In this document: in pieces, positions 45,169 to 56,077 of the stretch
How the letters are laid out: every line of letters begins with the position of its first letter
Position numbering within the stretch: the stretch's first letter is position 1
NCBI RefSeq assembly: GCF_947179165.1
Contig: NC_077240.1
Span: 27,384,001-27,448,000, forward strand
Source of the DNA: Solanum dulcamara
Taxonomy: Eukaryota > Streptophyta > Magnoliopsida > Solanales > Solanaceae
Reading direction: 5' to 3'
DNA length: 64,000 nucleotides
Notes under the pieces: model-generated
What the model was told of the DNA's origin: nothing
Database searches by the model: none
Seen by the model: only the letters and a program-made list of their open reading frames with translations
Made by a program: the position numbers and the translations under genes

Positions 45169-46482
45169 CTAAGCAATTGAAGTGAAATTAAAATTGGCAC
45201 ATGTAGTTTGTCGGAAAAGGATTGAAGATGTGAATCCCAATCTTGATGCTGCAAGATCAAACTTCAAAAGATTGTCTTCAATTGTGTGTCCTCCAATCAC
45301 TATTGAAGTCCTTGTATTAACACCTCCATCCACAATCCCAAGGCACAAAACATTTTCACTAACTTGTACCATTGAATTTGCTCCAAAAATAGTCCAAACA
45401 ACATTTTCATTTTGCAAAACAAGATCAATCCATGGCACTGCTGGTCCAACTCTTGTACTTCCAATGTTTCTTGAATCAAAACAAGCCCCAAATGGTGCCA
45501 CGGATGCGACCCTAGTGACATTAGCAAGTTCCTTCACAAAGAAATTTGTAATAGCATTGTATAATGAAGTTTCCAAGATTGTGTAAGGATTGACTGTGCT
45601 AATTTTTGTTCCACCAACACCTTGATTGTCAATTGACAACAAAGTTGTGTTTATTGGGACAACTTTTTGGTTAATCTTGATGGATTTTACTCCAATAAAG
45701 TATTCAGAAGATGGTTGACCAGAGGAAAAGGCTGAAGCTGTGCTAACTGGATTTATAAAAAGTGGGGTGTATTGAAAGTCATCATTTGAGAATTCCCTAT
45801 TAGGTAGGAAAAAATAAGGACCATCTCCAAAAAGTACAACACCCTTAGAGTTGCTAGAAGTCAAACAAAGAGCAAATTTTCTAGGGAAGCTAAATTCAGC
45901 TGAAAATTGAGAAGGAAGAGATATTCTTGTTCTTCCAAGACCAGCCATACCCTTAACACCACTAGCAAGACCTTGTAAAAGAAATGTAGCACCACAAACA
46001 AAAAGGAAATTTTTATCACTTACGTTCCTACCAGGATTTTTTCCATTAGAAGATTGTACTGACACAATATCAGAAGCTAACTCCCCACCAGTAGCGGTTC
46101 GTGTAACCGTGTTGTCAGGAAATAGTCCACACGTGTTATTATTACAACCCGGTCTGGGTGGAGAAAAACATTCTCCACAACTGCTTGCTCCGCTCAGTGA
46201 GCACTGGGCGGAGCGACACCGAGCCGGTTTGTAGGAGGATGAGACATAACCTTGGTCACAATCAACCCACAAAAATTGGCCACCAAGATCAAGAGTCAAA
46301 CTAACAGGGACAAGAGGTGTTCTTTGTTGGATTTGTGTAAGGTATTGGAGAGTTGAAGCATCTTTTGTGACCGGGATAATTAGGCCTTTGGGACGGAAAG
46401 AAGTTTGATTTTGGGCTATAGTTGAAGTAAAGAAAAGAAGAGAACACAAAAGAATGGCATGTAAACAAGTAGAAGAAGCCAT
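45169..46482 (-). CDS. XEGIP: Xyloglucan-specific endoglucanase inhibitor (XEGIP), copy 3
   Basis: Intronless, 437 residues. Family members bind fungal GH12 xyloglucan-specific endoglucanases in the apoplast and block their active site. The signal peptide is residues 1-23 (MASSTCLHAILLCSLLFFTS). The mature protein starts near NQTSFRPKGLIIPVTKDAST. TAXi_N spans roughly 45-205: QRTPLVPVSLTLDLGGQFLW with D65, and CFSPPRPGCNNNTCG around 105-119. TAXi_C spans roughly 260-425: SEYFIGVKSIKINQKVVPIN, then GGTKISTVNPY at 290-300 in place of the second catalytic Asp. The C-terminus is RQTTCANFNFTSIA. Paired cysteines and several N-glycosylation sites fit a secreted glycoprotein. The sequence is very close to tomato XEGIP as I remember it, with scattered differences, so I regard it as the ortholog in tomato or a near relative. 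Confidence 0.95.
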   Translation of the reverse strand: MASSTCLHAILLCSLLFFTSTIAQNQTSFRPKGLIIPVTKDASTLQYLTQIQQRTPLVPVSLTLDLGGQFLWVDCDQGYVSSSYKPARCRSAQCSLSGASSCGECFSPPRPGCNNNTCGLFPDNTVTRTATGGELASDIVSVQSSNGKNPGRNVSDKNFLFVCGATFLLQGLASGVKGMAGLGRTRISLPSQFSAEFSFPRKFALCLTSSNSKGVVLFGDGPYFFLPNREFSNDDFQYTPLFINPVSTASAFSSGQPSSEYFIGVKSIKINQKVVPINTTLLSIDNQGVGGTKISTVNPYTILETSLYNAITNFFVKELANVTRVASVAPFGACFDSRNIGSTRVGPAVPWIDLVLQNENVVWTIFGANSMVQVSENVLCLGIVDGGVNTRTSIVIGGHTIEDNLLKFDLAASRLGFTSSILFRQTTCANFNFTSIA

Positions 46483-46540
46483 GGTTAATTACTATAGTTT
46501 TTTTTTTTTTATGTGTGTTGCAATAGAGGAAATGAATGGA

Positions 46541-46550
46541 GTTTATATAG
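46541..46550 (-). promoter_or_regulatory. TATA box of XEGIP
   Basis: Minus strand reads CTATATAAAC about 60 bp upstream of the ATG at 46482, giving a short leader of roughly 30 nt. Confidence 0.75.
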
Positions 46551-46599
46551 TTTTGAAAAATACATAAAATAATGATGTTGAAACTTCAACTAATATTTA

Positions 46600-48157
46600 C
46601 GTGCAAACTTGGAGCAGCTATGACAATGAGTGTTATTTGCCAGCTCAACAAAATCCAGATTCCAGAAGCGTAGAGGCTTTGATTTGTGACTTTGTTTCCT
46701 TGATTTGACCTTAATTTGTCATTGTATCTAATTATTTATTTTTCTATGTTGTACTAATTAAAATTGAAAGCTATATATGTGCCTTACAAATATCATACCG
46801 ACATTATCTTTAACAGTAATTGCCTGGACCTATTGTGCGTGCGTATCAAACATTATGTATAATATTTATGTGGATTAATCAAGCTTGCAGTTTGTTCGGA
46901 ACTAAGACGTACAATAATTATTAGTGTTGTATCGTATGCATTAAGTAATTAAGGCAAATCTAGCGAGTTAATGAAAGAGGTCAGTTGCATCCCTTTCATT
47001 AAAATTTATACATTATGCAAATAAGAAAACTAATTTCTTTTTATTATATATAAATTGTTAAATCCCTTTAACCTAAGAGGAAGTTTTACAAAATGGCAAA
47101 GGGGGCTCAAAAAATACTTTTAAGTCATAGGTTCAAATTATACATGTAATTTTTTAAGTTTACTTATTTATGTTTATGGCCAATATTCCGTTATATACCT
47201 CCTCCTACTAATGAATTCGTGTAGTAATTGGAGTAACTGATTATACTATTTATCATTCCGTAACCAAAAAAAAATTAAAACAGAATTACATGTCTCACTT
47301 TAATATTTATGCATGATATATAGAAGCACGTTACTACTATCACATGTGAAAGTTAAATAATATTGTGAATGTTTGTACATAAAAAAATATCTTTTAGGAT
47401 AAAGAAGATGCTAAATGGTTATAAATTGAAAGAGATCCGCCTGAAATATGCTTACTTTGCACCATTAAATTGCAATATAAAAAAAAAAAAACTTTTGACT
47501 TTGACTATATGATCAAAGACGTGCGTAGTTCAAAAGTTTGAATTCTAAAGCAAATCTAAATTAATATATAATGGTCTAAAATGACGAAATATGTTTTTAA
47601 AAAATATAAAAACTACTGTTCACTAATTTGCCGACCGGAAAAATTAGCTTATGAAATGATAAATTGCCCAATTTATCTAAGTTTGGATTAGTTATTGATT
47701 TGATTCAGTCCATTTTAATTCATTAAAATTTGGATTGATATTTAATTCAAGATAATTAATGAGATTTTTTGTTAAAATATTTTTTTATTTGAAATATTAT
47801 ATAAAATCATAATTGACAAGCTATTCTTTATTTTAAATATACAAATAAGTACTTCATATATTTTAGTTTTTTTTCTCAATACGTAATACGTGACGCTTAG
47901 ACATTGTATTGTGATGAAGCAAATCCCTTGATTTTAGCCTTTGAATTTCTCCCCCATTCTATTGCTTTTTTTCAGTATAATTACTAACTTCCCAATGTGT
48001 TGTGGATAAAAATAAAGACATCTAAAGGAAAATAATATTCTAATTGCCGACACGAATATTATACGGTGAAATTATTACCCTAACTCGGATAATAATTTAT
48101 TAAATGACCTACAGGAAAAAGAGAAATGAATTTCTACGTGAATTTTGATACCCTTCT
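46600..48157. other. XEGIP upstream region and intergenic DNA
   Basis: AT-rich, no gene or bounded element seen. Confidence 0.5.
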
Positions 48158-48567
48158 TATCTTATTAGGGGTGTTCACGATTTAATTTAAAATTAAATTA
48201 AATTAATTAAATAAATTGACTTTTATTTACATTTTGAATTGGATTGGGTTGATTTTTAATTTTAATAAACAAATAATATAATTAAAGAAAATCAAACTAA
48301 ACCGATAAATTATATACACAAATTTTATACATATACTATTTTTTAAAAATATTTTATATATTTTTTATGAAAATTTTATGTATATCTAATAGGTTAATGA
48401 ACTTTACACTTCATTTTTTAAATGAAAGTCATGAATTCAAACTCAATTATTTTAAGAAATAACTATGAGATTTATATAATAATAAAAAATTATTCTCATC
48501 AACTTTATTTACTTGATTAAAATTTATAGATCCTACGATATTTTCTCCACAATTCACAAAATTACAA

Positions 48568-50653
48568 TGTAACGACCCATTAGGTCATTTTGACGACTAG
48601 AGCTTTTTATTAAAAAAATAAAAATTCATTCCGTAAATTTTTAATGGATATTTTGGACTATTCTATAATTATAGTTATGTAGTTGAGGGGTAACTTTAGA
48701 TAACACATTTAATTGGTGGGCTAAAGTGATGATTTAGTTAAAATATTATATCACTTATTCCATATTTATTAAAATAAGTTCATAGAATTTTTTTTTCCAC
48801 TTTTAATACAAAGGAATTTTTTTTAGAAAAGAAAAAGGGTGAATACACAAAATATACCCGTGCGGCGGCTGCAGCGAACACAAAACAGAGAGGAACCAAA
48901 TTTGATAAGGTAAACTCTAACTTTGTAATGAATTCTAAAATATGTTTGCATAAAGTAATATTATTATATTGGTGTAGTAAAAGGAGTTAAGACTTCAATT
49001 GTTGTAAGGTTGGATTTGTAAAGAGGAATATTATTCCTATTGGCTGCTGTAACAAGGGCTAGTGGTCAATATGAGGTAATTACGGCCAATGATGACCAAT
49101 GGATGTTATATTATAGAATAGGCATACATGCAACATACTGGATAAAATATTTCATAAATAATAATAATTTTTGTGTTTTAGTACGGATTTACATAACTTG
49201 GTTTTGATTTATGATTTTCTTATAGTTATCAAACCATGGTTCAAATTTTGATATATGGAGATAGGTAATTGAATATTAAGTATATTATATGATATGAATA
49301 CAATTAGAATTATATTAATGGGAGAAATTAGGACTTAATCCTAAGTTTGGAATTAAGAAAATAATTATAAAATTAGGTGGGTGTTGGGTCTAGATTAAAC
49401 ATATACATAATATTGGTGTCCACAGATTTGTTTACTTACGAATATTATACACTTGATAGATTGGAAACGTTTTGAAGCATCAAAGAAAGGAAAATCACCA
49501 GTGAATTAGCTTGTTTTACTTCGGTTCTTCGGTTGAGGTAGGTTATGGTTTTTTATTCTATATCATAGATAGACTCTTAATAGTGATTGATATTCATCAA
49601 GTAATGTGTGAAGTTTACTACGCATTTAATTATTGTGGTTTGGATGGTTGATATGTTATTGTGATTGGTCTGAAATTCCGAGGCCATTAAATCCATAATC
49701 TTGAAATTGTCCTATCAAAAATCGTGTCTTGAATAAAGAAGGCTTGATAAAATATTGTTAATGAAGTGGAATGTAATCATGAAGAATGATAAATTAATTA
49801 TATTTGGATCGAGTGTCACGTTCCGACACGGTATATTTGGATCGGGTGTCACGTTCCGATACGGTATATTTGGATCGGGTGTCACGTTCCGACACGGTAT
49901 ATTTGGATCGGGTGTCACATTCCGACATGGTAATATTAAAGGAAAATAAATTAAAATGACTTAATACTACCCAAACTCCAATAACTCATTTTTCAAAAGA
50001 GTGTGATGTGGAGGCATGAGTCCTCTTGTGTGATCTTAATATTGTTGATTGGTTATGAAATTGTTCATTGTGTTGTCACTTGATCTTGATCTTGTTGGTT
50101 GCCACCTGTTAAGTGCTATGGTTGATTTCCCGCTATTACTTATTGCATATTGATTTCTATTTTGAGTCGGCCGATGATACCTACTCAGTACATGTTGTCC
50201 TGTATTGACCCCTACTTGTATTTTTTCTTGTTTTATTTTGTGGAGTGCAACGAGTGTTCCACCGACTTCGACTCGACCTCAGCTCTAGTCAGTCTCCAGT
50301 TCATCGGATTGCAGGGTGATCTATCCTTCTAGCTGGCGATGGAATCTCTTGTCATGGCATGGTGTCCTTAGTTTTCGAACACGTTAGGTTATTTATTTAT
50401 TAGATGTTTGATAATTTGAGACTTAGTTTTAGAATTTAGATGTCCTTCATGTGATGACTTTCAGATTTTGGGGAACGTTATGTAATAGATTTTAGTGGCT
50501 TTTGTTATTCCTAACTTTAATAAGATTGAGCTTCCGTATTATTGTCATGGTTTATAAGTTGAATTGTTAATGTAAGTTGAGGTTTGTATCGTTGGTTCTC
50601 CCACCCAGGAGATTAAGTGTGGGTGTCACTCATGGCCCAATTTGGATCTGACA
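48568..50653 (+). mobile_element. Solo LTR, near-matching TSD (TACAA/CACAA)
   Basis: Starts TGTAACGACCCATTAGGTC and ends TTTGGATCTGACA. Flanking pentamers TACAA (48563-48567) and CACAA (50654-50658) agree at 4 of 5. No internal region. It contains a 4-copy 33-bp minisatellite. Its start resembles that of the LTR at 41078. Confidence 0.75.
49801..49932. repeat. 33-bp minisatellite, four copies
   Basis: Consecutive copies of GGATCGGGTGTCACGTTCCG plus ACACGGTATATTT, starting at 49806, 49839, 49872 and 49905. Nearly identical, so the array expanded recently. In-frame because 33 is a multiple of 3, which produces repetitive peptides on both strands; not genes. Confidence 0.95.
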
Positions 50654-50833
50654 CACAATCACCACAATTCAAGGTTAATAGCATATTATATTGTAGGAAA
50701 AAATAAAGGAATACTATTAAGTTTCGTTAAAATCGAAAAAATCAATATTAACTAAATTGATAAATACAAATTATATTTAGCTTGATTTAACTTTAATCTT
50801 TATCTAAAACGAATACAAACAGACCATGAGCAC

Positions 50834-51115
50834 CAGGGGCGGACCCACGTGTAGTTGAGAGGGTTATCCGAACCCCCTTCGTTAAAAAATTATACTGTAT
50901 ATATAAGATAAAATTTTTAATTTATGTGTATATATATTTAACATTGAACCCCCTGAGCATAAGCCAAAGGACTAGCTTAGTGGCAAATGGGGTTCAATAT
51001 TTTGCCTTAGCTTGTCTCAGCTAGCGGGTTCGAATCCGAATAAGCATTTTTTTTTCTGATTAACGTGTTTAATTTTTTTTGAACCCCCTTCATAAAATTC
51101 CTGGGTCCGCCACTG
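50834..51115. mobile_element. hAT-type MITE, 8-bp TSD ATGAGCAC
   Basis: The left end CAGGGGCGGACCCACG and the reverse complement of the right end CAGTGGCGGACCCAGG form inverted repeats. Perfect 8-bp duplications ATGAGCAC lie at 50826-50833 and 51116-51123. The 282-bp element is non-coding. Its interior contains CTAGCTTAGTGGCAAA and GGGTTCGAATCCG, which resemble tRNA/SINE box A and box B spaced by about 55 bp. Confidence 0.93.
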
Positions 51116-51123
51116 ATGAGCAC

Positions 51124-51720
51124 CCCTCCCTCTAGCTTCTAGGTGTACGCTTTTTCAACATTAATATGCATTTAAGAGTTCGTCTAACTCACGTCAATTA
51201 ATTGGGGATTAATTCTTACTCTCCCCGCTCAAAATATTTGTTGTATTTATTTTACATATTTTTTTAAAAAATAATTAAAATAGATTTTAATTATTTTTAT
51301 CTATATTTATGTTTTAATATTTATGTCATTTATGGATCATCACTCCTCTTCAATAATAATTACTATTAAGAATAAAATATAAAAAAATATTTAATTTTAG
51401 AATAATAATAATTTGAGACAATTGTTTTTAACATATTATGTGACTACATCTTAACATTAGCTTGAAAAAATTTTGTTAAAATAAGTGACACAACTAGTTG
51501 GATACTCGATTTTTCAAATATCTTATCACAATTTCAGGCAAAGTTGTTCACTCTATTACTAGGCTTACAACTGGTCCAGAAATTAAATAATTATCATTTT
51601 ATAAATTAAATTAAATCATTATCAGGTGGTATATTTATACTCAATGACAGGGGCGATTTTAATGAGTTGAAAAAAAATAGGAGTCTTAAATTTTAAATTT
51701 GAGGGACCTTATTGAATATT
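51124..51720. other. Intergenic, possible MITE end
   Basis: No gene. CAGGGGCGATTTTAATGAG at about 51648 resembles the end of another hAT-type MITE, but no partner end was found. Confidence 0.45.
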
Positions 51721-52056
51721 AGAGTTATAGTTTTGCTTAATTATCCTAGCTGGCACATAATTAGTTACAAAGTTAGTTAGATAACCAATCCGTTAGTTAG
51801 TTAGAAAGGTCACAATCATCCAATTAGTTAGTTAGGATGTAGTTAGAATATTTTCTGATTTAGGTTAGTTGGATACAGCTGTCAAGTTTGTATAAATCTG
51901 TATATATACATCATCTCAAATTAATGTAAGCAAGATGAACTCTCATTTTCTCAAATACAAATTCTCTCATTGATTCATTTTCTCTCCCAAGTTTGGAGCT
52001 ATGGGTTCTTCTTCTGCTGTAGATTTTTGCTCACCATGGCTATGAGATTATTAATA
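51721..52056 (+). mobile_element. 5' LTR of a Ty1/copia element
   Basis: The right boundary is fixed by TGGTATCAGAGC at 52057-52068, the primer site complementary to initiator Met-tRNA. The LTR holds repeated GTTAGTTAG motifs and a transcription-start-like TATATATACATC stretch (51900-51915). The left boundary is approximate. Confidence 0.7.
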
Positions 52057-52068
52057 TGGTATCAGAGC
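52057..52068 (+). other. Copia primer-binding site
   Basis: TGGTATCAGAGC, exact complement of the 3' end of initiator Met-tRNA in the form typical of plant copia elements. Confidence 0.88.
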
Positions 52069-52230
52069 GAGGTTATTGATCCGTGTTCCAGCTCTTCTCC
52101 ATTCACTGATTTGTGAATTTCTGATTTCATTTCCTTTTCTTTCGCCAAAGCTTTCTGCATATAGTTTCTGAATTCTAATTTTAACCTCTGTTTTGATCTA
52201 ATTCATATAGTTTCTGCATTCATTACTTAA

Positions 52231-52996
52231 GTGGTTGGTGTGATCAATTTGAAGAATAGATTTATGGTGATTACAAAAAATACTACTACACCAGCTGAGA
52301 GAACTAATACCACTATTGACACAAATAGTGCTCTGTATGTACATTCCGTAGATAGTCCTGGAATGATGCTAGTTCCTGTCTATTTTGATGGAGCAGGATA
52401 TCGATTCTGGAGGAGAGGAGTTTTGCGAGCTTTATTCGTAAAGAACAAATTAGGGTTCATTGATGGAAGTTGTGCAAAGTCAGATGTGAATTCTCCTCAG
52501 TCTCGCCAATGGCAAAGGTGTGATGATATGGTAACATCATGAATCTTAAATTCACTAACTAAGAGGATCTCAGATAGTGTAGAATATGTCAATAATTCTT
52601 TGGAACTTTGGAAGGAGTTAGAGAATAGATATGATCAAACCAATAGGGCAAAGTTATATCAAATTCAAAATAAAATCAATGATCTCACATAAGGAGTTTT
52701 AGATGTCACTGTCTACTACTGACTTTGTTGATTGTACTGAAGTAAGTCCTCACAACACTTTGGTTAATGATATTAGCAATGAGACTGTTACAAATCTTAA
52801 TATGTTACTGAACTCACCACCAATTGCATCATCATCCTCACCACCTGCTCCCACCTCTTCATCTCCTACCTTACATGTCCCTGCACCTCCTACAATACTG
52901 CAAAGAAGATCACAGAGGGCAAACAAAGTTCTTCAACATTTATAAAATTACATATTTTCCATTTCCACCTCGAAACCTCCTGTTACAACCACACAT
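52231..52996 (+). pseudogene. Ty1/copia gag fused by deletion to the region before RT
   Basis: 52231-52542 encodes a copia gag N-terminus: YVHSVDSPGMMLVPVYFDGA, then FWRRGVLRALFVKNKLGFIDG and WQRCDDMV. After a stop it continues ILNSLTKRISDSVEYVNN, then LWKELENRYDQTNRAKLYQI to about 52692. The next 250 bp jump to the Ser/Pro-rich linker found just before copia reverse transcriptase, with TILQRRSQRANKV and a PPVTTTHH-like end. Protease, zinc knuckle and integrase are missing, so an internal deletion of several kilobases is implied. The 53003 LTR cuts off the remainder. Confidence 0.78.
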
Positions 52997-53002
52997 CATG
53001 AT

Positions 53003-54198
53003 TGTTATACCCAATTTTAACTCGAGGTCAAACGTTGTACAACATATTGATGATTCCTAAATTATTTGATTTAAGGAGTCGCCACCTAATTATTTTTAAG
53101 ATAAATTAGGATACCTAAATAATTAACTAATTTCATGCTAAAAGTGAACTCCAATTAGTGATATACTTAACTTATGTGATTCTAGGTAAGGGTTCTAGTT
53201 ATCCTAAAGGGAAGGGATTAAGAATCCTTTAAGATTCGTTAAAAAGCGATTACCGGCCAAACTTAGGTTAAATAATTAAACTAGAAAAAGGTTGCTCAAA
53301 ATTTTGAAAATAAAGCTAAATAATTAAGTAAAAAAAGATTTTCGAATTTGAAATTAATATACGAATTTTGTTTTACACAAAAATAAGTGCGTGTTTAAAT
53401 AAAATAATTTTACTAGTAGCTTAGCCTAAAAAATATTAGTCTCTTTTATATATAAAAATGGAAGGTTGTCATTATAATGACCTATTTTAATTAGAGGTAT
53501 TCAAACCCAAATAATGTATATAATGTTAGCTATTGCATTCAAGAGTGAGAACATATTCAAATCATATATGCAAGTTTAATATGTAATAACAATAATAGTA
53601 CTAATAATAGTAGTAGTATTGGGATATGGGGGCACGTATTGGGTTCTGAAAATGGGGATGAGAGTATTGTTGGGGTTAAAGTTAGTAGTATGGTAGAGAA
53701 TATAATAATGTATAGAATGATTAGATGTATAAAATAATAAATAATATATATATCATAATTCAAGTTAATAATGTATCTTTTTTTTCGTTTTTACTTTATA
53801 TATTTTTATTATTATTTTTTTTAAAAAAAACTATATATATTATCTTAAAAAAACGAAGATGACAAAATTATTTAAAATAACTTAACAAAAAATTTTGGAT
53901 TTATAAAAGATAATTATTTTAATTTATTTAAAATTGACAAAGCTAAAATTAAAATAAGGTAAATAAACACCAATTAATTAACAAACTTCTTAATTTTGAC
54001 AAGTTAAAATAATTAACTTAAGTTTAAACTAATTAACTTGAAATATGAGTCTATTAATTAAGCCAAACTAATTATAAAGTATTTAGTTTTAAAATAAAAA
54101 AAAATTGATACAATTTTCGAATAAATGATAAAATATATATTATATTCAAGAATTATTTAATATATATATATATATATATTATACCGAAATTATTTTAA

Positions 54199-54236
<38 letters not shown>

Positions 54237-54310
54237 CTTTGTTTTTTTATATATTTTTAATTTTTTTTTTTTAAAATTACATTGTGGATTGTCAAAATTG
54301 GGTGTCAACA
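53003..54310 (+). mobile_element. 5' LTR of a large LTR retrotransposon
   Basis: Starts TGTTATACCCAATTTTAAC and ends CAAAATTGGGTGTCAACA, so the ends are long imperfect inverted repeats. The same start, TGTTATACCCAATTTTAACTC, reappears at 63956, the beginning of the 3' LTR, which runs out of the window. Probable 5-bp duplication ATGAT (52998-53002); its partner is outside. It holds AT microsatellites at 54158-54233. It lies in the deleted copia element. Confidence 0.87.
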
Positions 54311-55079
54311 GATGTCCCTCTTTAACCGAAGACGATAAAAGAGTTTTTGGACAAAGAAATTGACATAATAGCCAATTTTGTCCCGACCATCTATATTGAA
54401 ATGAAGTTTATGAAAAAATGGGGATAAATAAAATTGTGAAAATTTGTGGATGAATTTTATTTATGAGTTGCCAACAAGTCTCAAGTTGCTTGAGAATTAA
54501 GCCAAGTGCAGCTCTGAAGTTATGCCAGAATAGGGTGAAGCGATTTGACAACACCATCAATCATAAAATTTTGTCGGTATTAGTGAATGAGGAAAATGTT
54601 GACAAAGGCGACCAAGAATAAGATTGAACAAGTGAGGAGTTATTAAAAAATGAAGTAAAGCAAAAGGGTACATAGTAACAATATAAAGAGATAAAAGTGG
54701 ATTTAAAAAAAACATGGACTCGACAAAGGGCGAGAATATTGGGAAGAACGAGGTAAAGCCTAGCCAAAAAATTATTTCAGTATCGAGTTATGAAGAGACT
54801 GAATTTTAAGACCCGAATTATGGAACATAGGCTGAGTAGAGTTCGAAAGTAGATTCATGACCATTGTTGGTGAGTTTAACCCTCCAACAAATATCTCCAG
54901 TTCATGCTTAGAAACAGTTTCACGTTGTGTTGCGGCTTCTGCAAAGCTTAAACTTGATAAGACAATTAATAAATAAATATTGAATATAAAACAATGTACA
55001 ATAAGCTTGAAAATGACACCTCTAGGGTGTGAATATAAGAAAATGCGGTCTTGCAAGCCGTAATGATTAAATAAAATCT

Positions 55080-55260
55080 TTGATAAAGCTTATGAAAAAT
55101 GAAGTTGACCGATGATTCATGAAAATGGTGTCTTTCAGCAATGATTAATGAAATGAGGCCTTAACCTAGATGATTTATGAAGAATGCGACTTTTAAGTCT
55201 GCGATTTATGAGAATAAGGCTTCTCAAGTCAATGATTCATGAAAATGACGTCTTTGCAAA
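55080..55260. repeat. Degenerate ~37-bp minisatellite
   Basis: Variants of GATGATTCATGAAAATG-(G/A)-GTCTTT recur at roughly 37-bp spacing, with substitutions and indels. Confidence 0.6.
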
Positions 55261-55361
55261 TATTATATTTTTGCAAGTGTTTTGTGCAATTGTATTTAAA
55301 ACGTTTCAGCAATATAGTAAAGAGCAATTGAAGCCATGTGGAGCGCAATTTAAAATACCTG

Positions 55362-55526
55362 AAAATATTTATGCAGTGCATTTGATAATGTTTGAAAGCA
55401 TTTGTGCAGTGTATTTGAATATATTGGAAAGCATTAATGCAGTGCATTTGACAATAATTGAAAGCATTTGTGCAGTGCATTTGAATATATTAAAAAGCAT
55501 TTGGACAATGCATTTGAAGAAATTTC
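55362..55526. repeat. 33-bp minisatellite, five copies
   Basis: Five units of GAAAGCATTTGTGCAGTGCATTTGAATATATT type. The period of 33 keeps the frame, giving a plus-strand peptide with an 11-residue repeat (ESICAVHLNIL-like). No start context or protein family supports a gene. Confidence 0.88.
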
Positions 55527-55552
55527 AAGATATTATGTACTGAAATATCCGT

Positions 55553-56077
55553 ATTAGAAAATGGGCGCATATGGAATGTAATGAAATACTTGCATTAGAA
55601 GGTGGGTGCCTATGAAATGTAATGAAATACCCGCATTAGAAGGTGGGTGCCTATGAAATATAATGCAATACCCGCATTAGAAGGTGAACGCCTATGAAAT
55701 GTAATGAAATGCCTACATTAGAAGGTGGGTGCCTATAATATGTAATGCAATACCTGCATTAGAAAGTGGGTGCCTATCATATGTAATGCAATACCCGCAT
55801 TAGAAGGTGGGTGCCTATGAAATATAATGCAATACCCGCATTAGAAGGTGGGTGCCTATGAAATGTAATGAAATACCCGCATTAGAAGGTGGGCGCCTAT
55901 GAAATGTAATGAAATACCCACATTAGAAGGTGGTCGCCTATGAAATGTGCTCCGCATTAGAAGGTGTGCGCATATGAAATGTACTGTAATACCCGCATTA
56001 GAAGGTGGGCGCCTATGAAATGTGCTGCAATACCCGCATTAGAAGGTGGGTGCCTATGAAATGTGATGCAATACCCG
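55553..56077. repeat. 41-bp minisatellite, 13 copies
   Basis: Thirteen consecutive units starting CATTAGAAGGTGGG and continuing (T/C)GCCTATGAAATGTAATG-AATACCCG. Copy 10 is shortened by about 7 bp. Copies at the right end share GTGCTGCAA variants, so the array has internal subtypes. Confidence 0.95.

Larger units (their letters stand above)
48166..51127. mobile_element. Candidate hAT-like element split by later insertions
   Basis: The left end TAGGGGTGTTCACGA (48166) and the right end ACCATGAGCACCCCT form imperfect inverted repeats of the same type as at 10434 and 35281. The right end is itself interrupted by a MITE at 50834-51115. A solo LTR sits between. No 8-bp duplication was found, so this is inference. 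Confidence 0.42.

Noticed and set aside
15438..46482. Active aspartic proteases
   Set aside because: The second DTG/DSG motif is replaced by STV(D/V/N)PY in all three proteins.
49715..49949. Repetitive peptides on both strands
   Set aside because: Caused by a 33-bp minisatellite whose length is a multiple of three.
55184..55543. Protein with 11-residue repeats
   Set aside because: Explained by a 33-bp tandem array in a retroelement; no homolog motif or convincing start.
55553..56077. CRISPR-like array
   Set aside because: Units are contiguous tandem repeats without unique spacers, in a plant retroelement.
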